39,787 bases of DNA from a virus. How positions within the stretch are numbered: the stretch's first letter is position 1; each line of letters starts with the position of its first letter. The notes below the pieces were generated by a model. That model was not told where the DNA came from. It did not search any database and was given only the letters and a program-made list of their open reading frames with translations. Position numbers and translations under genes: made by a program. The stretch spans positions 1-39,787 of IMG/VR virus record IMGVR_UViG_3300007539_000054; one strand, given 5' to 3'. Of the stretch, positions 26,668 through 33,679 are shown one piece after another.

Positions 26668-27609
26668 TTAAATAGTGTTATATTGTAAAATACTACTAAG
26701 CGTAGTATTGTCTGTTAATCTCCAGTCAAACATTTGTGCATAGATTGGTCCTGGAGCTGCCCTGTTGGTATATGAAACAGCAGGCATATTAAAATCAAAA
26801 CCAGCAAAAGTACCTGAGTAATCCTGCCCTGCTTTAATTCTAAGTGTTGTATTAGTATCAAAGTTTAGAAAAGTGCTTTCTGATCCATCCTTTAAATACT
26901 TTCGAATATTTCCAGAAAATATTTTACCTTTTACAACAAAACCGCTAGGATACATCGCATTCGAGTTATCTGTAGCTGCGAGTCCGCCTTGTACTGTATC
27001 GTAGCCAACCCATTCTATATCATTCTGTAGCTCAGCCGAAATACCGAATACACAATCAGTAATATCAGTTGAATCTAATGTTACTGAAATATTCGGTATA
27101 ATACGCGTCAAAGAAGAGGGGTTAGATACAAGCGACTCGGAGCGCGCATTAACAAAGTTATCAAAATTTGTTTGCGGTGTTCCGTCGGTATTGCTTGTAG
27201 CGGATCGAATTAATTTTTCAGCTTCGCCTTCTACACCCAGCTTTAATATGCTAGTTTTGGAAATGGCGAACTCAGCGTTTGTAATTACAGCATTTTGTAG
27301 CTGAAAAATACTTTCGTCGCTTATAAAAAACAAGTCAAAAGCATTACAGTCGATAATACGGTCGAACACTATACTTTGACTAGATGAACTCTCCTTTACA
27401 ATATTTACAGTAAATGAAAAAGATGCCGGATTTGCCTTAACAATCGTTGATCGTTCAAAGTACTGGGGAGAGTGTACTGTATTTACAGATTCCGTAGATT
27501 CTGTGAAAGTTTGCGAGAAGGATATATCATTTTCGGGCTGAAGCTCGTAGATATTGTTGCCGTACACCAAAGCTAATTTGGTATTCTTTAGAAAGTTAAA
27601 GGCCGGCAT
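26668..27609 (-). CDS. Second tail-tube-like protein, 313 aa
   Basis: ATG at 27609 with GGAG upstream, the first gene after a promoter. It resembles the main tube gene before it in order of motifs: ISFSQTFTESTESVNT near the start matches the tube's FSFSQSTATTEVAVNE, and AMYPSGFVVKGKIFSGNIRKYL matches the tube's later strand section with its own conserved length. The rest is beta-rich (FDLFFISDESIFQLQNAVIT). The two genes are probably paralogues. In other phages a second tube-like protein forms the tail tip adaptor or a decorated segment, so this may be a tip-proximal tube or baseplate hub component. It could also be a minor tail protein of the same fold. Paralogy is by eye. Confidence 0.6.
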   Translation of the reverse strand: MPAFNFLKNTKLALVYGNNIYELQPENDISFSQTFTESTESVNTVHSPQYFERSTIVKANPASFSFTVNIVKESSSSQSIVFDRIIDCNAFDLFFISDESIFQLQNAVITNAEFAISKTSILKLGVEGEAEKLIRSATSNTDGTPQTNFDNFVNARSESLVSNPSSLTRIIPNISVTLDSTDITDCVFGISAELQNDIEWVGYDTVQGGLAATDNSNAMYPSGFVVKGKIFSGNIRKYLKDGSESTFLNFDTNTTLRIKAGQDYSGTFAGFDFNMPAVSYTNRAAPGPIYAQMFDWRLTDNTTLSSILQYNTI

Positions 27610-27623
27610 TTTTTATCTCCTCA

Positions 27624-27638
27624 TAATATGGTATATTA
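27624..27638. promoter_or_regulatory. Operator-like inverted repeat over the -10 box
   Basis: Perfect dyad taatat-ggt-atatta, 27624-27638. The upstream arm on the minus strand is itself the -10 hexamer, as in the fibre-block promoter where a dyad also covers the -10 box. The arm sequences differ between the two sites, so a shared regulator is not shown. Confidence 0.35.
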
Positions 27639-27661
27639 CTCCATTCAAGATGTTTTGTCAA
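27633..27661 (-). promoter_or_regulatory. Sigma-70-type promoter for the tail block
   Basis: On the minus strand, TTGACA (27661-27656), 17 bases, then TAATAT (27638-27633). The -35 box and spacer are ideal; the -10 box matches four of six positions. It lies directly behind a terminator and ahead of the gene at 27609, with its start expected near 27626. Confidence 0.75.
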
Positions 27662-27685
27662 GAATTATTTTTGGAAGGTGCATAG

Positions 27686-27708
27686 AAAAAACGGGCCGTA
27701 GCCCGTTT
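27686..27708 (-). terminator. Intrinsic terminator after the main tail-tube gene
   Basis: On the minus strand, AAACGGGC-TACG-GCCCGTTT forms an eight-pair hairpin with a four-base loop (stem 27689-27696 with 27701-27708), and the descending arm runs into six T residues. It lies about 20 bases beyond the tail-tube stop and ends the head/neck/tube transcript. Confidence 0.93.
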
Positions 27709-27728
27709 CAAAGTAGTGAAATATTTTA

Positions 27729-28922
27729 TTATACTTCTTTGTGATAGATAACTGTTGCTTCGTTGGTTTGATCCAAGCTCGTAGGAAGCGCGTGGAAGTT
27801 GATCTCAAGACCAATGATGTCTTCAATCTGGTGAGTTGGAATCTCTAAGTGCGCAGTAGGAATATCTACTTCGAGTTTTGGAGCAGAAGCTCCACCAACA
27901 CTAAATAGCAAATCAGTCGAGTTATTTACAATACTAACTGCTCTCGCTAGGTCATCAAATAGCTCTGCACTTGTTCCCGCATTAGCGTTAGTACCGCTGT
28001 TTAGGTAGCATGTAAAGCTTCCAGAAATATTTCTAGTTCCGGTAACATTGCCGAGCGGCTGGTTCACAACACAGAGCTCCTCTGGAGTAAGATAGGTAAG
28101 ATTGTTTTCGAAAGAAATACTTCCTCCTGTTAGTGTAAGCTCATATGAAGTGTCTGAGTAAGGAGACCCCGCGCCCGTAGTAGTAGTGATTTGAAGAGTT
28201 GAAAGACGGTTACGGATAAAGTTATCATTGCTATGAGCTACGCCATCATCAATGATGTAGTCATACCAATTTCCGCTAACAGCTGCAGGCATAGCAGTTT
28301 CTTGAGTAATCAAAGAACCAAGACCTGACCAATCAAGAGTAAGAATACCATCAATATCAAAGTCCATTGTTACAGAGTTGCACACGGCTTTTGATATTTT
28401 ATAGATGGTTTGTCCCTGTCCTGCTGCACCGTTGTAGTTTGCAGGAGTAGTTCCACAACCTCCTAATACAAAGAACAAATCAAATGTACCGAGGGCTGAA
28501 ACATTACTATCATTAAAGTCAACTGTTAAGTTTGAAGCACTTCCTGCAGCAGTTGCAGTTTTAGTGATAGCATTCGCCCATTGTCGTGTAGAGTGCGTAT
28601 AAGCACCTGCATTAACAAAGTTCGCCCATAAAAGCTCGTCTGTAGTGTGTGCATGGTTTCCTGTTGCAGTACGATGTGGTCGTGCATACATTTGAAGATT
28701 CCATTCTGCGGGCTCAAAAGCGTCTGTGAACATTTTACGACCTCGACGAGAAACGCCTGTCAAGTCCGCCATTTCGTTTACGGCTACTTCTGTAGTAGCG
28801 GTAGATTGTGAGAAAGAGAAGCCATCTAAAATAGGTAGCTTCCAGTAATACCTTTCGCCCGTACTGTCTTCAATCGAAGCATAGACGTTAGTATCTCTAG
28901 ATAATTGCAATTGTGCTGCCAT
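27729..28922 (-). CDS. Major tail tube protein, 397 aa
   Basis: ATG at 28922 with AGGAG upstream (AGGAGATATACTATG). The protein is beta-rich with the layout of long-tail tube subunits: an N-terminal strand section (YYWKLPILDGFSFSQST), a Trp/Asp-containing helix region (DELLWANFVNAGAYTHST), and a C-terminal half with ISFENNLTYLTPEELCVVNQ, NISGSFTCYL and a final strand block ending EATVIYHKEV. It contains several Cys residues (CGTTP, KAVCNSV, ELCVV, TCYL) with no metal motif. It lies between the tail terminator and tape-measure genes and is followed by a strong terminator, as expected for an abundant protein. It polymerises around the tape measure to form the DNA channel. Confidence 0.8.
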   Translation of the reverse strand: MAAQLQLSRDTNVYASIEDSTGERYYWKLPILDGFSFSQSTATTEVAVNEMADLTGVSRRGRKMFTDAFEPAEWNLQMYARPHRTATGNHAHTTDELLWANFVNAGAYTHSTRQWANAITKTATAAGSASNLTVDFNDSNVSALGTFDLFFVLGGCGTTPANYNGAAGQGQTIYKISKAVCNSVTMDFDIDGILTLDWSGLGSLITQETAMPAAVSGNWYDYIIDDGVAHSNDNFIRNRLSTLQITTTTGAGSPYSDTSYELTLTGGSISFENNLTYLTPEELCVVNQPLGNVTGTRNISGSFTCYLNSGTNANAGTSAELFDDLARAVSIVNNSTDLLFSVGGASAPKLEVDIPTAHLEIPTHQIEDIIGLEINFHALPTSLDQTNEATVIYHKEV

Positions 28923-28986
28923 AGTATATCTCCTATGATCTTGAAAAGGCTAGGTCGTGAATCGTTTGATTCGTGCCAGCATTTTC

Positions 28987-29820
28987 TTAGTAATGAACCT
29001 GTATCAGAATTTCTCCTACTCCATACGGCTCAAGAACTCCTTCGTCAGTCTCTATACTGACAATTTTAATATCATGAGTTTTTTGTGCGAGACCTTGCTT
29101 ATCAGTATAAGATAACGCACCATTTTCATCTAAAACTGTTTCTACGTCTTCAATTAATTTATCTAATGCTATTACGGCATCTTCTTCTTGAACGTAGCAA
29201 CGTAGTGTTACACTGAGGTATCGGTCTCTATATCCTGCGCCTTGATACTCTCGTGTTTCTGATCCCGCGTTAATGTGTATTGCAGGAAATTCTTCAATTT
29301 CATCCCAAAATTTGAGTCGAGGGTGAACATTGTCAAATACATCTGTAAGGAAGTCTCCGCTTCCATTAATTTTTTTCATTTCTCTAACTAATGCTTCTAC
29401 TATTGAAGAGCGTCTAGTTGTATGAGGCCTTCCAACAAATAGTCTAGTAGTTCCACTACTTGAAGAAGACGCTGGAGGGGCTGCAGCAATTGTAAAACTA
29501 GAGGTTGCTACAACAGTACCCGTAGCACTTCCACTTCTAATTGTTAAGTTTCCTTGTGTAGCGGTACTTGAAACAGCAGTTAAAGTAAAAGAACCTGTAT
29601 TTGATGTTATAGTAACTTGTCCCGAAGCAACATTTGTTGTTTGAAAACTGGTGGTTGGAGTAGCCGCCCAATATAAAATTGTTCCATCTGCAACATTTGT
29701 TGTTGTTATTGTAACAGTTGTTGATGTTCCTACCGTTAGAGTAGTACTAGGTAAAGAAATAGAATAACTTGGAGGTACTGTATTATACTGCTGATAGGCC
29801 ATTCTGTTGGGGCCTCCCAT
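28987..29820 (-). CDS. Ig-like domain plus tail terminator protein, 277 aa
   Basis: ATG at 29820 has an excellent ribosome site, GGAGGT at 29827-29832, seven bases upstream, so it can be made on its own. Residues about 18-112 are an Ig-like domain (SLPSTTLTVGTSTTVTITT, NVADGTILYWAAT), followed by a Ser-rich linker. Residues about 136-277 match tail terminator proteins, which cap the tube and join it to the head: SSIVEALVREMKKING, VHPRLKFWDEIEEFPAIHIN, then RYLSVTLRCYVQEEDAV and a final strand set. The gene lies between neck and tube genes as expected. The frame is also continuous upstream, through one TAG, with the subtilase gene. A tail terminator normally starts near the second domain; the Ig part is an addition. 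Confidence 0.75.
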   Translation of the reverse strand: MGGPNRMAYQQYNTVPPSYSISLPSTTLTVGTSTTVTITTTNVADGTILYWAATPTTSFQTTNVASGQVTITSNTGSFTLTAVSSTATQGNLTIRSGSATGTVVATSSFTIAAAPPASSSSSGTTRLFVGRPHTTRRSSIVEALVREMKKINGSGDFLTDVFDNVHPRLKFWDEIEEFPAIHINAGSETREYQGAGYRDRYLSVTLRCYVQEEDAVIALDKLIEDVETVLDENGALSYTDKQGLAQKTHDIKIVSIETDEGVLEPYGVGEILIQVHY

Positions 29821-29982
29821 CAGACCACCTCCAGCAGCGGGCAGGTGGCTTCTCCACCCTAAGTTTGTTACTCCAAATGCAGAAATTCCATCTATGTAAG
29901 CAGGGTCGTCTGGGTACCCCTCTTGAATAGCGTCTTCTATAGCAGCGTTATTAGACGAAGTTTCTACAAAAGTTTTTAACTA
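29821..29982 (-). other. In-frame amber codon and 53-codon bridge between subtilase and tail terminator
   Basis: The only stop between the subtilase frame and the terminator frame is TAG at 29980-29982. It falls in the sequence KNPGLTPA-TAG-LKTFVE; the usual subtilase form here is LTPAQ(L/V)K, so glutamine (CAG to TAG, one base) is the expected residue. After TAG, 53 codons without a stop lead to the ATG at 29820, and the frame is unchanged through 28987. The total open length, ignoring TAG, is 880 codons. Confidence 0.85.
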
Positions 29983-31629
29983 TGCCGGAGTTAGTCCGGG
30001 ATTTTTTTCTAAAATACAAGATAAAATTCCTGTAACTCCAGGAGCCGCCATTGAAGTACCACTTAATTTAAGTAACCCTTCTGTAGCGTCTAGGGGGTGC
30101 GTTATCTCTGTAGCACCCTGAGTAATCATTTTATTTTCTGCAAATGTTTGAGCTGGGTTCGTATGCTCATAAGGGCCATTTCTGCTGGAGGCTCCTAGTA
30201 TGTGAGATCCGGGGTGCCACAATGAAACTCCCGGGCCTCTCCCAGAATCAGAGGCTATACCTATCTTTTTAGGCCCTGAAGGCGCTCCTGTATCTCCTAC
30301 TTGAAAAGTATTTCTGTAATCTATATTTAGATTACCAACTATAAAAGCTTCGGGATGGTGTACTCCGCCTCTGTGCAGATAGTGAGTGCCTGAAGCTAAA
30401 CCAGTCCAAGGAGTTCCTGGCGCAGGGCTAGGTGTTGCAAGAGTAATTGTATTATTCCAATCGACATGAGTATCATGTGCAATATACTCATTGCTATTAC
30501 CTGCTGATATAACTACATGGACTCCTTCATCAATTAACTCCTCTATATCTGCTACAATAGAGGCTGAGTACGCGGGAATCTTACAAGTGTTGTAAGAATA
30601 GTTGGTGCCCCCTGAAACTGCATCATTAGTATTTATAAAAGAGTAAGAAATTCCATAACGTAGATTTCTATGGGTATGATCCTGCTCTACATCATTATTT
30701 GGTCGTAAATCTGCTGCCGAAGAGTATACACTACCTCTATAATTAACTGAACTAATATAGTCAGACCTGATTGTATAAGTAGAGCCCCAGCTCATATTTA
30801 CAATAGTAGGACGCTTATTTCCATTGGAGTCTACAGCTTTATTCCTATGAAATATTTTTATTTGATCGAAACAATCTGTATAAGCAGTATAATCTTCTAA
30901 GCCTCCGTATCCTGCTCCCATAGCTCCGAATTGAAGCTTTTGAGCATAAATTTGGGCTCCTCTAGCGTAGCCCATACTTTTACCAGCGGCAGTACTTGCT
31001 ACATGAGTTCCGTGACCATCCCAATCTCTGTAGTAATCATTAAGGTTAGAAGGGCTTGTACCTATTCCAGTTGTAGTTGCCCAATCAATTTTATTAACTC
31101 TACTTATGCCATTTGCATCTTGAAACTCATAGTGATCTGCATCTATTCCGGTATCTTGAATAACTATATCTACGCCTTCGCCGTCAGCACCATAAGCATA
31201 AACACCAGTGTATGTATTAGTAAAGCTGCCATCGGATTGTACATTCCAAGGCTCTGCTTTATTTGTTATCCCTCCTGATTGAGGAAACTGCCAAGGGTAC
31301 CCTTCCCCTGCACTAAATTCTGCTATCTGTCCGATCTTTCTGTAAGTTCTTTGAGGGTCCGCTCCTACACCTGAAGGGCCTATTTCTATATCAGGATTTT
31401 GCCAATATGGAATTTCAACTGCGAGTACGTCTGGATGAAGCCGCAAAACATTTGCCTCTAGCTGAGTCAAATAATAATTAGCTTGCCTAGTACTAGCAGG
31501 CCTTTCATTTGCTACTTCTACTTGGCGATTAGGAATTCCATCCCTGCCCTGAAAGTCAAGCATTCGTTCATGAAATTGATGAAAATCAACTCCTTTATTG
31601 AGAACGACTATATACTCTTTTTCAGACAC
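29980..31629 (-). CDS. Subtilisin-family (S8) serine protease with I9-like propeptide, 549 aa, ends at amber
   Basis: The start is GTG 31629, directly after the TAA of the neck gene (TAAGTG), with GGAG seven bases upstream. Residues about 5-75 (YIVVLNKGVDFHQFHERM, then LRLHPDVLAVE) match the I9 propeptide that chaperones and inhibits subtilases. The catalytic set is complete: D159 (IQDTGID), H206 (DGHGTHVAS), oxyanion N378 (ISAGNSN) and S526 (LSGTSMAAPGV). There is no signal peptide, so it should act in the cell or the virion, not by standard export. It lies among head-tail joining genes. It ends at TAG inside the usual last helix of the fold, and the frame continues beyond it. Protease activity is well supported by residues; substrate and timing are unknown. 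Confidence 0.9.
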   Translation of the reverse strand: MSEKEYIVVLNKGVDFHQFHERMLDFQGRDGIPNRQVEVANERPASTRQANYYLTQLEANVLRLHPDVLAVEIPYWQNPDIEIGPSGVGADPQRTYRKIGQIAEFSAGEGYPWQFPQSGGITNKAEPWNVQSDGSFTNTYTGVYAYGADGEGVDIVIQDTGIDADHYEFQDANGISRVNKIDWATTTGIGTSPSNLNDYYRDWDGHGTHVASTAAGKSMGYARGAQIYAQKLQFGAMGAGYGGLEDYTAYTDCFDQIKIFHRNKAVDSNGNKRPTIVNMSWGSTYTIRSDYISSVNYRGSVYSSAADLRPNNDVEQDHTHRNLRYGISYSFINTNDAVSGGTNYSYNTCKIPAYSASIVADIEELIDEGVHVVISAGNSNEYIAHDTHVDWNNTITLATPSPAPGTPWTGLASGTHYLHRGGVHHPEAFIVGNLNIDYRNTFQVGDTGAPSGPKKIGIASDSGRGPGVSLWHPGSHILGASSRNGPYEHTNPAQTFAENKMITQGATEITHPLDATEGLLKLSGTSMAAPGVTGILSCILEKNPGLTPA

Positions 31630-33051
31630 TTACACTCTCCTAGTATAAAATCTTCCAATAGCGAACTGAACTGCTATCTGTCTAATTGATTTATCAATTA
31701 ACTTTCTAGGATCTCGATCTACACTACCTTGACGATTTCCCTGCTCAAATGTTTCATATGGATTTCTTTGATATGTATAACCTATACTTGGAAATCCTTG
31801 TGCAGTTTGAGTAATGTCTGTTACTCTAACACTGCTTGCAAATCTTCCTGTTTGATACTGTAGTGCAGGAGGTATCATATTTTTAGCAACTACTCCAGGC
31901 AGCTGTTGATTAAAGATACCTATGTAACTTGCTATAGAATAAGGCGATTTTTGCGTTTTAGCAGCAGGCAGTTTTGTTTTTGGTACCCTAGCCTTTCCTA
32001 AAGTTGCTCTCGTAGTTTTCTTCACTTTAGAGCTATTTTTAGAATTACTTCCTCTTCTTGAGTTTTCTATTTTGGGCTCTTTTGAAGTAGTAATGCCCTT
32101 TTTCTTTCTAAATTCTTTTAGTACTGCTTTTGTTGCTTTTTTCTGAAATCTTTGCGTAGGACTATCAGATCCCTTTAATCCAGCAATTGGTTGCTTACTA
32201 TTTAAGCGCTCAATTCCTGCACGAAGTTGAGCCATAAATTCGTTTTTTTGCTTTGCACTCTCAAATCCAGCATTTCGATTATCCATTAAGCTTTGGGCAG
32301 TAAAAGTAAAGCTTTCTGTAGAATCATCTCTTACAAGTGTTAAATCAATTCCTAGTGCCTCTAGGTTAGACATTAACACTTCTCGACTAGCTTTTGAAGT
32401 ATAGTTTTTATTTATGGCAGTATCAATTGCATCTGCAATTCGACTTTCTAAAATTCCGGCACCTTCCATGTGCCCGCCCTCAACAAGATCTGTACCTTTG
32501 GTTATTTCTGTTTGGCCTTCTTTCATACGATCGTATTGTACAAATCGCATTTGTTCTTTATCGAAGTGCCCACTAACAGCTTTATTTAATCTTCGACCAT
32601 ATTGTTGTTTTAAAAACTCGTTAAGACCAAGTACAAAAGTGTTTAACTCTTCTGTGTACAAATTTTTTAACTTACTAAAATTATCAAAGTTAGGGTTCTG
32701 GTTTGGCGTCGCTTTAGGATTTGCAGTTTCTAATAAAGTTACTTTGATAAAATGCTGATTTGAAACTATCCTAACATCTCTCGTCTTTTTAAAAGTTTTA
32801 GACTGTGTTCTACACGCCTCTAGTATATTATTCGCACCTTTCTCTACATACTTTTTAACCTCTTCTCTTCCAAAAAGATTAAGAATGTCTCTATGCTCGA
32901 ATTCTTTTTCTATTTCTTCTACAAATAGTCTAGGGAGAAAGACAAAATGATTTGTTCGTCTATCTGCAGTATGCTTCCTGTACTCTTTGCTGTTTCTTAA
33001 TAGGTCTTTTTCCAGATCAATTAAAAAAGCCTGTAAACTAGCGCGAGACAT
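31630..33051 (-). CDS. Neck protein with HK97 gp10-like C-terminal domain, 473 aa
   Basis: ATG at 33051 shares a base with the stop before it (TAATG). The C-terminal 130 residues (IASYIGIFNQQLPGVVAKNM, ALQYQTGRFASSVRV, GYTYQRNPYETFEQ, PRKLIDKSIRQIA) match the pattern of head-closure/tail-completion proteins of the HK97 gp10 type, in which a short R.GRFASS motif recurs. Residues 1-285 are an unusual addition, helical and charged; residues about 285-360 are a Lys/Arg/Ser-rich linker. Normal members have about 110-160 residues, so this is roughly three times longer. Its place between the connector and tail terminator genes agrees with the neck. The function of the long N-terminal part is not known. 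Confidence 0.65.
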   Translation of the reverse strand: MSRASLQAFLIDLEKDLLRNSKEYRKHTADRRTNHFVFLPRLFVEEIEKEFEHRDILNLFGREEVKKYVEKGANNILEACRTQSKTFKKTRDVRIVSNQHFIKVTLLETANPKATPNQNPNFDNFSKLKNLYTEELNTFVLGLNEFLKQQYGRRLNKAVSGHFDKEQMRFVQYDRMKEGQTEITKGTDLVEGGHMEGAGILESRIADAIDTAINKNYTSKASREVLMSNLEALGIDLTLVRDDSTESFTFTAQSLMDNRNAGFESAKQKNEFMAQLRAGIERLNSKQPIAGLKGSDSPTQRFQKKATKAVLKEFRKKKGITTSKEPKIENSRRGSNSKNSSKVKKTTRATLGKARVPKTKLPAAKTQKSPYSIASYIGIFNQQLPGVVAKNMIPPALQYQTGRFASSVRVTDITQTAQGFPSIGYTYQRNPYETFEQGNRQGSVDRDPRKLIDKSIRQIAVQFAIGRFYTRRV

Positions 33052-33632
33052 TAAAAGTTTTTATACAGATCAAGTACGCGCTTTATATGGTCGGGAAACG
33101 CTACACTACTGTCTTGGCTGCTAGTTCCGGGATTCTGTAAAGTTGCTCCTGCGAGAGTTTTTCTCTCTTTATACTCATCTCTATAATAGTAAGTAATCAA
33201 ATCAATTACTGCTAATTTTAAGTCGCTTGGCAAGGATGAGTATCCAGCACGGTAAGTAATCTTTACAGACCCTGGACCTTTAGGCCAGTTTTTATAAGAA
33301 GATCCAGTCACATAGAATACAGTATCTGTGTTTTCGTCCAGATAGTAATTTGTGCTTGTCACAGCCTGATAACTAGAGGTGACTGAATCTCTTGTTTCTA
33401 CAGCACTTACCGATACTACAGGACTCTCAGTTAGTTGTACTAGATGAGTGTTCCAGTCGATGGTAAATGTTTCAACTTTGTCAGTGGAGTAAAAATCTAC
33501 AAATGTATTTCCACAATAAGTTTTTACTAATTGGCTCACAGACGTGATAAGCTGCGAAAGATTGTAATCATCTTTCGGATTCTGGATGCCTTCCATGTCT
33601 TTATACTCACGAAGAGTTATCAAATCAGCCAT
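33051..33632 (-). CDS. Head-tail connector (gp6-like), 193 aa
   Basis: ATG at 33632, just past the capsid terminator; I see no clear ribosome site ahead of it. The order of elements is that of HK97 gp6-type connectors: an N-terminal helix pair (LITLREYKDMEGIQNPKDDY, LSQLITSVSQLVKTYCGN), a long beta insert (FTIDWNTHLVQLTESPVVSV), a PGSVKITYRAGY strand, and a final helix (LKLAVIDLITYYYRDEYKER). The gp6 ring sits beneath the portal and receives the neck. It is adjacent to portal/capsid genes and to the neck gene. Assignment is from family pattern and position. Confidence 0.8.
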   Translation of the reverse strand: MADLITLREYKDMEGIQNPKDDYNLSQLITSVSQLVKTYCGNTFVDFYSTDKVETFTIDWNTHLVQLTESPVVSVSAVETRDSVTSSYQAVTSTNYYLDENTDTVFYVTGSSYKNWPKGPGSVKITYRAGYSSLPSDLKLAVIDLITYYYRDEYKERKTLAGATLQNPGTSSQDSSVAFPDHIKRVLDLYKNF

Positions 33633-33643
33633 AAGTCAATTAA

Positions 33644-33671
33644 TAAAAACTTGGGGAGGTTGCCCTCCCCA
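33644..33671 (-). terminator. Intrinsic terminator after the capsid gene
   Basis: On the minus strand, TGGGGAGG-GCAA-CCTCCCCA forms an eight-pair G+C-rich hairpin (33664-33671 with 33652-33659), followed by AG and TTTTTATT. It lies nine bases beyond the capsid stop. No promoter is visible between it and the next gene at 33632, so downstream genes need readthrough or antitermination. Confidence 0.93.
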
Positions 33672-33679
33672 GTTCAAGA

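Noticed and set aside
28930-28975. Small inverted repeat (GAATC...GATTC) before the tail-tube gene
   Set aside because: Only five pairs, no T run and no promoter; I see nothing regulatory beyond the ribosome site in this 64-base gap.
28987-31629. Genome-wide reassignment of TAG to glutamine (code 15)
   Set aside because: Frames of 1970, 1699, 1521 and 1265 codons have no in-frame TAG, and this is the only place where TAG breaks a coherent protein. General recoding would put many TAGs inside late genes. A local event fits better.
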